A stretch of DNA of 64,000 nucleotides, taken from positions 9,255-73,254 of the forward strand of contig DATBGS010000050.1 of assembly GCA_036557885.1 (NCBI GenBank), written 5' to 3'. The stretch comes from DATBGS01 sp036557885. Its GTDB lineage: Bacteria; Chloroflexota; Ktedonobacteria; Ktedonobacterales; DATBGS01. The notes beneath the pieces are model-generated. The model saw only the letters and a program-made list of their open reading frames with translations, was not told the DNA's origin and searched no databases. Positions 56,843 through 64,000 of the stretch are shown here, piece after piece. Made by a program: the position numbers and the translations under genes. The first letter of the stretch is position 1; each line of letters opens with the position of its first letter.

Positions 56843-58105
56843 GTGTCAGAAGAAATTGCTCTCTTTATTGACTTCGAGAATATTCGTTATAGCCTGTTGA
56901 ATATTCAACGCCGCGAACCTGATCCCCAGGAACTCATAAGCGTTGCTCGCCACTATGGGACGGTGATGGTCGCGCGCGCCTATGCCGATTGGACCCGCCA
57001 GCCCGATCAATTCAAGGGCAGCCTCATGGCCGCCATGATTGATCGCGTGGACTGTCCCGCCAAAATGCGAGATCGCTTCCGTCCGTATTGGGGGACCACC
57101 GGCACGACGTCTGGGGCAACTGATCCGCGCGTCCAGTCCTGGGCAGCCGCAGGCTGGCCCAGCGACCCCTCAGCGTCAGGGTATAGTCAGGGTGGCACCG
57201 GTGAATCAGAAGAAAGCCTTTCCTCTGAAACACTCGGCTACCAGGGCAACGGCCCCATCAGCAATGGCGTCTATAGCCCCAATGGGCAAGCCCCCAGTGC
57301 GTCATCCAGCGGCATGAGTGGACCGCTTCCCACGCTGCGCGAAGCATCTGGCAATGGCGGAGCGCGCAGCGACCAATCTGCCGAAGGGCCACGCAGCGGC
57401 GGGCTAAGCGCTTCAACTGGCTCCAGCGGAAATACCGGCCCGATGTCGGTCGTCCAGAGCACCGTCTCTCAGAGCACCGTTGACCTCAATATGCTCATGG
57501 ACATCATCGAAACCGTCTTTGACCGGCCCACCATTGGTACTTTTGTCCTGATGACAGGCGACCGCGATTTTACCCGTATTTCCGCCCGCCTGAAACTGCG
57601 TCTGAATAAATCGGTCATCGTCGTTGGCGTCCCTGGCACCGTCAGCCGCGACCTCATCAGCGCCGCCAGCCAGTTTGTCGCCCTCACGCCCAACAGCACA
57701 CCCATGATTCCTTCCGGCGCCAACCCCTCCCAGAGCTACCCACCAGGGTTGCTCGGCGGCATCACCGGCCCACTCCCCGCCCTCGGTTCGGGAGGCTTAC
57801 CCGGCGCGGGCACCCCGCTGGTAGACCCCCTGGAGCCAGGCTTCATCCAATTCCTCGACTACATTGACCGCAACTGGTCCTGGCGCACCATCATCGGCAT
57901 CTCCAACTTCGTTGGCGACTCCATCAACCCTAAAAACCGCTTCCGGGGCCGCCTCACCCGCGACAGCGCCCGCGACCTGCTCAACGTCTGCATCCAAGAG
58001 AAAATCCTCCTCGTGCAGCAGGATGGCAGCGGCGGCGAAGACCTGCGCCTCAACCGCACCCACACCCAGGTCGAAGAAGTATTGCGCCAACTTTCCAGAA
58101 GCTAG
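56843..58105 (+). CDS. NYN-domain (LabA-like) protein with a large insertion and C-terminal LOTUS-like domain
   Basis: A 420-residue putative RNA-processing protein. The NYN/PIN-like domain begins EEIALFIDFENIRYSLLN (Asp and Asn metal ligands) and continues with MVARAYADWTRQP. It is then interrupted by a low-complexity Gly/Ser/Pro-rich stretch (about 75-200). The domain resumes with VDLNMLMDIIETVFDRP, FVLMTGDRDFTRISARLK (second Asp set) and VIVVGVPGTVSRDLISAA. The C-terminal 85 residues (FIQFLDYIDRNWSWRTI, LLNVCIQEKILLV) look like a winged-helix/OST-HTH domain. The GTG at 56843 has GGAGAGG before it; residues further upstream are hydrophobic and unlike the family. Confidence 0.82.
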   Translation: MSEEIALFIDFENIRYSLLNIQRREPDPQELISVARHYGTVMVARAYADWTRQPDQFKGSLMAAMIDRVDCPAKMRDRFRPYWGTTGTTSGATDPRVQSWAAAGWPSDPSASGYSQGGTGESEESLSSETLGYQGNGPISNGVYSPNGQAPSASSSGMSGPLPTLREASGNGGARSDQSAEGPRSGGLSASTGSSGNTGPMSVVQSTVSQSTVDLNMLMDIIETVFDRPTIGTFVLMTGDRDFTRISARLKLRLNKSVIVVGVPGTVSRDLISAASQFVALTPNSTPMIPSGANPSQSYPPGLLGGITGPLPALGSGGLPGAGTPLVDPLEPGFIQFLDYIDRNWSWRTIIGISNFVGDSINPKNRFRGRLTRDSARDLLNVCIQEKILLVQQDGSGGEDLRLNRTHTQVEEVLRQLSRS

Positions 58106-58113
58106 AGTATAAA

Positions 58114-58176
58114 CACCGGCACGGTGGCCGGTGCTACAAGCAATAGCCGCTTGTAGCACCGGCCACCGTGCCGGTG
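58114..58176. repeat. 28-base perfect inverted repeat of the dispersed family
   Basis: caccggcacggtggccggtg... pairs with 58149-58176 around seven bases. It sits between two convergent genes and may act as a bidirectional terminator. The left arm is nearly the same as the segment captured in the glycosyltransferase gene at 7167. Confidence 0.85.
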
Positions 58177-58182
58177 AACGCT

Positions 58183-59058
58183 CTAAGCCAGAAACTCCCA
58201 AATCAAGCCATTCACCACCTGCGGCTGCTCGTGCACCAGCCAATGCGAGCCATCAGCCACGCGCCTGACCGTCAGGTCCGGCACAAACGCCTCCAGCCCC
58301 GCCAGATTGCCCGTCAGCAGCGCCGTATCCTGCTCACCCCAGATCACCAGCGTTGGCACCTTCACCCGATACGCCGCAAGATCGCGGCTCACCCCACCCG
58401 GCGCACCGCCCGCCTCCTCAGAGGGCGCCAGCCGCCCGGCGCGATAATAATTCAACGCGCCCGTCAGCGCGCCAGGCTGCGCCCACGCTTGCAAATACGC
58501 CCGGCGGTCCTCCTCCGTAAAAAGCTCCTGCCACAGCCGCGCCCCCAAAAACTGCTCGCGCAGCGCGGCATAGTCATTGGCCGAAACAAACCCCTCAGCC
58601 TTCTCACTGCGCAGCAGCACCATATACCTGCTTGCCGCCTGCTGCGCCCGATTCTCGCGCAGTTCGCGCTGAAACACCGCCGGGTGCGGCGAATTGACGA
58701 TCACCAGCTTCTCCAGCAGATCAGGATGCGCCACCGCCACGCCCCACGCCACCGCGCCGCCCCAATCGTGCGCCACCAGAATACACTTCTCCGCCGTATA
58801 GTGCGCGATCAACGCCCGCACATCCTCCACCAGATGCTTCATTTGGTACGCCTCAACCTCTGGCGGCCTGGAAGACAGATTATAGCCGCGCAGGTCTGGC
58901 GCGACCACATGATAGTCCTTGCTAAACTCCGCAAGCTGCTCCTTCCAGGCATAGCCAAACTCTGGGAAGCCATGCAAAAACAGCAGCAGCTTCCCCTCGC
59001 CCGCCGTCAGGCAGTGCAGCCGAACGCCATTCACATCCACAAACTCATGGGTCAGCAC
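58183..59058 (-). CDS. Epoxide-hydrolase-like alpha/beta hydrolase
   Basis: A 291-residue cytosolic hydrolase. The HGXP motif is in LLLFLHGFPEFGYAW, the nucleophile Asp in LVAHDWGGAVAWGVA (typical of epoxide hydrolases and haloalkane dehalogenases), a cap Tyr in ALNYYRAGR, the acid Asp in VIWGEQDTALL and the His in VADGSHWLVHEQP. The Asp nucleophile excludes a plain Ser esterase. The start is uncertain: a GTG at 59058 with AAGAAGG upstream gives MLTHEFVDVNGVRL, a normal beginning; the longer ATG form at 59181 adds 41 residues encoded by a pyrimidine-rich repeat and degenerate repeat DNA. Confidence 0.85.
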   Translation of the reverse strand: MLTHEFVDVNGVRLHCLTAGEGKLLLFLHGFPEFGYAWKEQLAEFSKDYHVVAPDLRGYNLSSRPPEVEAYQMKHLVEDVRALIAHYTAEKCILVAHDWGGAVAWGVAVAHPDLLEKLVIVNSPHPAVFQRELRENRAQQAASRYMVLLRSEKAEGFVSANDYAALREQFLGARLWQELFTEEDRRAYLQAWAQPGALTGALNYYRAGRLAPSEEAGGAPGGVSRDLAAYRVKVPTLVIWGEQDTALLTGNLAGLEAFVPDLTVRRVADGSHWLVHEQPQVVNGLIWEFLA

Positions 59059-59207
59059 AAACGCCTTCTTTCTTCTTTCTTCGTAAATCTCTCCTTGCCG
59101 CCCCCATTGTACCGTGTATATTGCTTGCAGCGCTGCTTGTAGCTCCGAGGCACCTGTTGGCGAATCGTCGCACGTCTTCAACGTTCATGTCTGCCGCGAT
59201 ACGCCGT

Positions 59208-59272
59208 CTGCCGTGCCCCTGCTTTGAGGGGGGAGGCGGCGCTACGAATTACGCGCTGAACTCCTCGGCCTC
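59208..59272. repeat. Repeat unit and possible gene-end remnant
   Basis: ccgtgcccctgctttgaggg matches 40616. Next, 59246-59272 read on the minus strand gives an end ...AEEFSA-stop like the WAEELSA end of the gene at 34528, with similar DNA, and may be a scrap of a paralogue. Confidence 0.4.
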
Positions 59273-59316
59273 TCGAAATCTGGTATAAGATATGAAGTGT
59301 CTTTTAGGAGAACCCG

Positions 59317-59882
59317 ATGGATACGATTGAAGAACTCTGGCAGCGAATCGAGGCTTGGATGCACCAGCAGGCCCCTCAACGCTGGCATCAACTCGCACCA
59401 GGGGCATCCGAGGAAGCAATCAAGAACCTGGAGAGCATCCTCAGTATCACGTTGCCCCGGGACGTTCGGCCTCCTATCTGCGGCACAATGGGGGCTACAA
59501 ATTCGCGCCGGTTGTGCCTATGCGGGCGTTGCCGGTGGCAGAAATCCTTGATACCTGGCAGATGCTAAGGGAGCTTCTGGACGATGAGGAGTGGGCGGCA
59601 CAGCCCCCGTATTATTTCACTGAGGAGGTTCTCCGCTTGGGTGAGCAGCCTGGACCAATCCAGCCTGTGTGGTGGCACCCGCGCTGGATTCCCCTTGCAA
59701 TGGATAATGCGGGGAATCTTACTTGCCTGGATATGGCCCCGGCACCAGGAGGAGTTGTCGGCCAGATTATTGACTGGGATCATGAGTGCGGCCCCTCGCG
59801 GGTGCTTTTCCCCAATTTTCATCATCTCTTGCGCGCCTTTTCCGAGCAACTGGAGGGCGCTTCTGATAAGCAATCTACCTGA
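59317..59882 (+). pseudogene. SMI1/KNR4-family gene with a one-base frameshift
   Basis: The frame starting MDTIEELWQRIEAWMHQQ at 59317 runs through SEEAIKNLESILSITLPRDVR and then loses sense. A second frame picks up at ASYLRHNGGYKFAPVVPM and continues to the stop at 59882. Together they give an ordinary SMI1/KNR4 protein of about 188 residues (LP..VR.SY..HNGG). Adding one G at 59467-59471 (gttcggcct to gttcgggcct) restores it. Family members include immunity proteins against contact-dependent toxins. A sequencing error, a true mutation or programmed shift are all possible. The next gene follows 68 bases later. Confidence 0.8.
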
Positions 59883-59950
59883 GCCATCAAATCGGCGGAA
59901 GCCCCGCCTTATAGAGCACCATTACCAGGGCTGGACATGGAGAAAACCAA

Positions 59951-62161
59951 GTGAGCCACCAGAACATGAATGATACCCCTAGACATACCAACCGGCTGAT
60001 TCATGAAACCAGCCCCTACCTTCTTGAGCATGCCCATAATCCTGTGGATTGGTATGCCTGGGGAGAGGAAGCACTCCAACGCGCAAAAACAGAAGATAAG
60101 CCAATACTACTAAGCGTGGGGTATAATGCGTGCCATTGGTGTCACCGCCTGGCTGCTGAGAGCTTTGAGGATGAAGCCACAGCCCAGCTAATGAACGATA
60201 ACTTCATTAATATCAAAGTGGACCGCGAGGAGCGCCCGGACATAGATAGCTTGTATATGGAGGCAGTGCAGGCCATGACCGGCGGCGGTGGCTGGCCCAT
60301 GACTGTCTTCCTTACCCCGGAAGGGCTGCCTTTCTACGCCGGCACCTACTTCCCGCCCAAAGACCGCTACGGCATGCCCGGCTTCCCCAAAGTCCTTCAG
60401 CGCATCAGCGACTTCTACCGCAACGAGCGCGACAAAGTGAACGAAACCGCCGAGCAGTTCCGCGACTTCTACAGCAGGCGCGTGCGGCTGGGCCAGATGG
60501 TCCCCGTCCGGCGCGTCGTGGAGGCAGGCGAACTTGACCCGGCCATCCTGGACCAGGCGACAGAAAAGCTGGCGGGCATTTTTGATCGCGTGGATGGCGG
60601 CTTTGGGCGCGCACCCAAGTTTCCGCACCCCATGACGCTGGATGTCTTGCTGCAACATCACTTGCGTGCTATAAAACTCGTCAGTCAAAATATGACTCCT
60701 GAGTCAGAAATTAGACTGGTGAGTCAGAAAATGACTGACGAGTCAGAAATTAGACGCGCCGGTCAAAATATGACTGGCGAGTTTTCTGATCTGGAGATGG
60801 TCGAATTCACCCTGCAAAAGATGGCGCAAGGCGGCATCTACGACCACCTGGGCGGCGGCTTCCATCGCTACTCAGTGGATACGCGCTGGCTGGTGCCCCA
60901 CTTCGAGAAGATGCTCTACGACAACGCCCTGCTCAGCCGCGTCTATCTGCACGCCTGGCAGGTCACGGGCAACACCTTCTATCGGCGCGTCACCGAAGAA
61001 ACACTGGATTACGTCTTGCGCGAGATGACCAGCCCGGAGGGTGGCTTCTATTCCACGCAGGACGCCGACAGCGAAGGCGAAGAGGGCAAGTTCTACATCT
61101 GGACGCCCGACGAGATCACCGCCGTGCTGGGCGAGAGAGATAGCAAGCTCTTTTGCGCCTATTACGACGTGACGCCGCAGGGCAACTTCGAGCACAAAAA
61201 CATCCTGCACGTAGACCATACCGTGAAAGAGATTGCCAAGCAGCTTAAAGTCAGCGATGCAACGCTCAGAAACGCGCTGGCGCGGGGGCGCCGCGAACTC
61301 TACGAAGTGCGCGCCAGGCGCGTCTGGCCCGCCCGCGACGACAAAATCCTCACCGCCTGGAACGGGCTGATGCTGCGCAGCTTTGCTGAGGCCGCCCGCG
61401 CGTTGGACCGCGCCGACTATCGCGCCGCCGCCGAGCGCAACGCCGACTTTCTGCTCAGCCACATGCAGGACGCAAACGGGCGCCTGCTGCGCACCTACCG
61501 CGACGGGCAGGCCAAACTCAACGCCTATCTGGAGGATTACGCCAGCCTGGGCATGGCGCTGCTGGCCGTCTATGAGGCCACGTTTGACACGCGCTGGTTT
61601 ACTGAGGCGCGGCGGCTGGCTGATGCGATGATTCGGCTGTTCTGGGATGACGAAGACGGTGGCTTCTTCAGCACCGGCCACGATCACGAAGCGCTGATCG
61701 GGCGGCCCAAGGAACTGACCGACAACGCCACGCCTTCCGGCAACAGCATGGCCGTTGAGTTGCTGCTGCATCTGGCCGCCTTCACCGGCGAAGATGCGTA
61801 CCGCGAACGCGCCGTCACCATCCTGCGCCCGTTGGCTCCGGCAATGGCCGAGCATCCCAGCGCGCTGAGCCAGGGTTTGCTTGATCTAGACTTCTTGATC
61901 GGCCCCGCGCGGGAAGTGGCGATCATTGGCGACCCTGCCGCGCCAGAGACGCAAGCCTTGCTGGGTGTCGTCAACCGCGCCTTCCGGCCCAATCTGGTGC
62001 TGGCCTCGGCCACGCCAGAGGATACCACCGCGCAGGCAGCCATCCCGCTCTTGCAGGAGCGCCCCCAGCGCGCGGGCAAAGCCACCGCGTATGTTTGCCA
62101 GAATTTCACCTGCCAGGCGCCCGTCACCGAGCCAGAGACGCTGGCGGCGCAATTAGACTAG
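59951..62161 (+). CDS. DUF255 (YyaL/SSP411-like) thioredoxin-fold protein with inserted tandem repeat
   Basis: A 736-residue protein with an N-terminal thioredoxin-like domain (CHWC at Cys61/Cys64, family motif YSACHWCH here NACHWCHRLAAESF) and a C-terminal (alpha/alpha)6-like barrel: GGGWPMTVFLTPEG, GGIYDHLGGGFHRYSVDTRW, VPHFEKMLYDNA, EGKFYIWTPDEI, TAWNGLMLRSFAEAAR, LEDYASLGMALLAVYE. Relatives' role is uncertain; sugar epimerase or redox functions have been suggested. Residues 243-281 are three imperfect 13-residue repeats (LVSQ-M--ESEIR) not found in the family there (see 60677). The start is GTG with GGAG eight bases before; an ATG at 59966 is possible. Confidence 0.88.
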   Translation: MSHQNMNDTPRHTNRLIHETSPYLLEHAHNPVDWYAWGEEALQRAKTEDKPILLSVGYNACHWCHRLAAESFEDEATAQLMNDNFINIKVDREERPDIDSLYMEAVQAMTGGGGWPMTVFLTPEGLPFYAGTYFPPKDRYGMPGFPKVLQRISDFYRNERDKVNETAEQFRDFYSRRVRLGQMVPVRRVVEAGELDPAILDQATEKLAGIFDRVDGGFGRAPKFPHPMTLDVLLQHHLRAIKLVSQNMTPESEIRLVSQKMTDESEIRRAGQNMTGEFSDLEMVEFTLQKMAQGGIYDHLGGGFHRYSVDTRWLVPHFEKMLYDNALLSRVYLHAWQVTGNTFYRRVTEETLDYVLREMTSPEGGFYSTQDADSEGEEGKFYIWTPDEITAVLGERDSKLFCAYYDVTPQGNFEHKNILHVDHTVKEIAKQLKVSDATLRNALARGRRELYEVRARRVWPARDDKILTAWNGLMLRSFAEAARALDRADYRAAAERNADFLLSHMQDANGRLLRTYRDGQAKLNAYLEDYASLGMALLAVYEATFDTRWFTEARRLADAMIRLFWDDEDGGFFSTGHDHEALIGRPKELTDNATPSGNSMAVELLLHLAAFTGEDAYRERAVTILRPLAPAMAEHPSALSQGLLDLDFLIGPAREVAIIGDPAAPETQALLGVVNRAFRPNLVLASATPEDTTAQAAIPLLQERPQRAGKATAYVCQNFTCQAPVTEPETLAAQLD
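60677..60793 (+). repeat. Three 39-base tandem units inserted in frame
   Basis: Units at 60677, 60716 and 60755 share gagtcagaaattaga and agtca(a/g)aa(a/t)atgact. They are much more AT-rich than the gene around them. Conserved sequence (QHHLRAIK before, LEMVEFTLQKM after) continues on both sides. Confidence 0.85.
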
Positions 62162-62169
62162 CAGATGCC

Positions 62170-62225
62170 TGTAGCCCCGCCGTCCCTGGCGGGGAACGTT
62201 CCCCGCCAGGGACGGCGGGGCTACA
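62170..62225. terminator. 28-base perfect dyad after the DUF255 gene
   Basis: tgtagccccgccgtccctgg and onward pairs exactly with 62198-62225 with no loop bases (centre aacgtt). It is another member of the palindromic repeat group, nine bases after the stop. Confidence 0.7.
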
Positions 62226-62278
62226 AGCGTCCCACTCATCGGCGAGGACACGGATAGAGCAGCAAAGGAAGAGAGCAT

Positions 62279-62875
62279 ATGAACGTTGGCATTTTGCTGT
62301 TTGAGGATGTTGAGGTGCTGGATTTTGCCGGGCCGTTTGAGGTGTTTTCGGTGGCCGCCAAAACCGCCAGCGAAACGGACAGCAACTCACCCTTCACCGT
62401 TTTTACGCTGGCGGAGCATGCGGGGCTGGTGCGCTGCGCGGGCGGCCTCAAGGTGCAGCCCGACTACACCGTGTATGACCATCCATTGATTCACCTGTTG
62501 ATTGTGCCTGGCGGCTGGGGCACGCGCCGCGAGGTCGAAAACAAGCAACTCATTGATTGGATTCGCAGCCAGGCCGCCCACGCGCAGTTGATCACCTCCG
62601 TGTGCACCGGCGCGTTCCTGCTTGGGCGGGCGGGGTTGCTGGAGGGCCACCGTGTGACCACGCATTGGGCCAGCATCGAGCGCCTGCGCCACTCGCTCCC
62701 CAACGCGACGGTGCTGGAGGATGTGCGCTTTCTGGATGAAGGGGCCATCGTCACCTCGGCGGGCATCAGCGCGGGCATTGATATGGCCCTGCATCTGGTG
62801 GCGCGGCTGCACAGCGCGGAGCTAGCCAAAGAGACGGCGAGGCGCATGGAATATATCGCGGGCCAGTCAGCCTGA
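62279..62875 (+). CDS. DJ-1/PfpI-family protein
   Basis: A 198-residue class I glutamine-amidotransferase-like protein. The start is NVGILLFEDVEVLDFAGPFEVFSVA, the nucleophile Cys lies at the elbow ITSVCTGAFLLGRAGLL, with TTHWASIERL and VTSAGISAGIDMALHLV downstream. This is the set seen in isonitrile hydratase-like or ThiJ-like proteins and in the N-part of AraC-type GATase regulators; no AraC domain follows. GGAAGAGAGCAT precedes the ATG. The function (hydratase, chaperone or peptidase-like) is not decidable. Confidence 0.9.
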   Translation: MNVGILLFEDVEVLDFAGPFEVFSVAAKTASETDSNSPFTVFTLAEHAGLVRCAGGLKVQPDYTVYDHPLIHLLIVPGGWGTRREVENKQLIDWIRSQAAHAQLITSVCTGAFLLGRAGLLEGHRVTTHWASIERLRHSLPNATVLEDVRFLDEGAIVTSAGISAGIDMALHLVARLHSAELAKETARRMEYIAGQSA

Positions 62876-62951
62876 CACCCAATCCCTCTCCCTTGCCAAC
62901 AAGCATTCTACCTGCTCACAGGGGGCTAAGACGCTAACCATTCACCAGCCC

Positions 62952-62971
62952 TCTGTGAGATGCCTCACAGA
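62952..62971. other. Short hairpin before the second Ser/Thr kinase gene
   Basis: tctgtgag pairs with ctcacaga around four bases, in the 267-base gap. It could be an operator or the end of the PfpI transcript; there is no T-run. Confidence 0.35.
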
Positions 62972-63142
62972 AACGCCCAGCGCAGTGATCATGCCCCCTC
63001 TTGTTCGTCTGGTATTTTGGGTAGGTTGCAGATATGCTGCGCCAGACAGCAAGCTATCATCATATGAGATTCCCTGAGTACCGCGAACAGGCCCAGGGGC
63101 GGAGGTGGTTCCCTCTGCCGCAGGCAGGAGGAGCAAACAGGC

Positions 63143-64000
63143 ATGGCAGGTTTAGAAGGCACCAAACTGGGTGCGTATGAACTCCTGGAACGCATTGGTG
63201 GCGGGGGCATGGCGGAGGTCTATCGCGCCAGGCAAACCACCGCTTTTGGCCGCGAAGTGGCAATCAAGGTCATTCGCGCGGGCTACAGCGAAAATGAGTC
63301 GTTCAGAACGCGCTTTTTGCGTGAAGCGCAGGCCATTTCCCGGCTTTCGCACCCCAATATCTTGCCGCTGATTGAGTTTGGCGAGCAGGATGAAGTGCTG
63401 TATCTGGTGATGCCGCTGGCGCGCGAGGGCACGCTGCGCGATATGATGAAACAGCGCAACGGCCCGCTGCCCCCGGCAGAGGTTATCCCGATCTTTACGC
63501 AACTCTGCGACGCCGTGCAATATGCCCACGAGCAGGGCATTGTCCACCGCGACCTGAAGCCGCAAAACGTGCTGATGCAGCGCAAGACACATGTGCTGCT
63601 GGCCGACTTTGGCATTGCCCGCGACAGCGCCGAAAGCGAGCATCTCACTGCAACGGGCGCGGGCATTGGCACTGTTGAATATATGGCGCCAGAGCAAGCC
63701 TTGGGCAAGGCTGATGCCCGCAGCGACATCTACAGCCTGGGCATCATGCTCTATCAGCTTATCACGGGCCTCGTCCCGTATTCCGGCAGCACGCCGTTTC
63801 AGGTCATCATGCGGCATACCAACGAGCCGCTGCCTGACCCGCGCCTCAGTAACCCCGCCATCCCCGCAGAACTGGTGGAAATCCTCAAGACGGCGCTGGC
63901 AAAAGACCCGGATCGCCGCTTCCAGAGCGCCCAGGCGCTGGGCCGCGCTGTGCAACAATTTCGCCCGGATGCTGCCGCGCCCGCGCAGCCCGGCCCGCAA
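63143..64000 (+). CDS. Ser/Thr protein kinase, cut by the window end
   Basis: At least 286 residues of a eukaryote-like kinase, open at the last base. The kinase domain is complete: LERIGGGGMAEVYRARQ, Lys in VAIKVIRAG, catalytic Asp137 in HRDLKPQN, LADFGIARD, MAPEQALG and the end DPDRRFQSAQALGRAVQQF. It resembles the kinase at 43186, whose start MAQLEGTKLGAYEIMERVG is close to MAGLEGTKLGAYELLERIG here, so they are paralogues. A C-terminal Pro/Ala-rich linker begins at the cut. AGGAGGAGC precedes the ATG. Confidence 0.93.
   Translation, partial: MAGLEGTKLGAYELLERIGGGGMAEVYRARQTTAFGREVAIKVIRAGYSENESFRTRFLREAQAISRLSHPNILPLIEFGEQDEVLYLVMPLAREGTLRDMMKQRNGPLPPAEVIPIFTQLCDAVQYAHEQGIVHRDLKPQNVLMQRKTHVLLADFGIARDSAESEHLTATGAGIGTVEYMAPEQALGKADARSDIYSLGIMLYQLITGLVPYSGSTPFQVIMRHTNEPLPDPRLSNPAIPAELVEILKTALAKDPDRRFQSAQALGRAVQQFRPDAAAPAQPGPQ

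Overview
The window looks like chromosomal DNA from a GC-rich, non-pathogenic environmental bacterium, most likely a Chloroflexota of the Ktedonobacteria type. This is inference from style, not a search. The signs are Thr-Pro-rich linkers in secreted proteins, eukaryote-like Ser/Thr kinases with a beta-propeller or Pro-rich tail, many short zinc-ribbon membrane proteins, a DUF2089/DUF4097 pair, an orphan TnpB, and very many short GC-rich palindromic repeats. No phage, plasmid or CRISPR array is visible.

Layout. 1-13.6 kb: an exopolysaccharide/surface region. A tight four-gene cluster (methyltransferase, glycosyltransferase, nucleotide-sugar epimerase, glycosyltransferase; 3574-7857) and a zinc-ribbon/TPR membrane protein lie between two inverted, partly near-identical secreted LamG-like proteins (30-3353 and 9905-12661), with the initiating sugar transferase after them (12697-13599). 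13.8-17.4 kb: regulators on the minus strand (degenerate GGDEF plus GspE-N protein, OmpR-type response regulator, AAA ATPase). 17.5-19.1 kb: TnpB and a coupled small helical protein. 19.2-25.7 kb: membrane protein, DUF2089/DUF4097 operon with a strong promoter and three direct repeats, Dabb protein, GNAT, Lrp/AsnC regulator, DinB, EamA transporter. 25.8-36 kb: FAD oxidoreductase, hybrid membrane proteins, a convergent histidine kinase/response regulator pair, MurG-like glycosyltransferase, TIR-TPR protein, a repeat-rich 0.7 kb stretch. 36-51.4 kb: mostly housekeeping and single genes (galE, HAD phosphatases, NIF3-like, hydrolases, Ser/Thr kinase with propeller, gpmI, LLM oxidoreductase, MarR, tRNA-Pro, folP). 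51.5-56.2 kb: five successive secreted or membrane-anchored proteins that share zinc-ribbon, Pro/Gly/Tyr-rich and beta-sandwich modules. 56.2-64 kb: an unexplained structured intergenic region, NYN-domain protein, epoxide-hydrolase-like protein, a frameshifted SMI1/KNR4 gene, a DUF255 thioredoxin-fold protein, a DJ-1/PfpI protein and the start of a second Ser/Thr kinase cut by the window end.

What stands out beyond ordinary genes: a set of modular dispersed repeats that sit between genes, supply a stop codon, and appear to have been captured in frame inside at least two (perhaps three) conserved enzymes; a small helical protein translationally coupled to TnpB; the DUF2089/DUF4097 pair that share a matching C-terminal motif and sit behind three direct repeats overlapping the promoter; and a possible switch-like RNA before the NYN gene.
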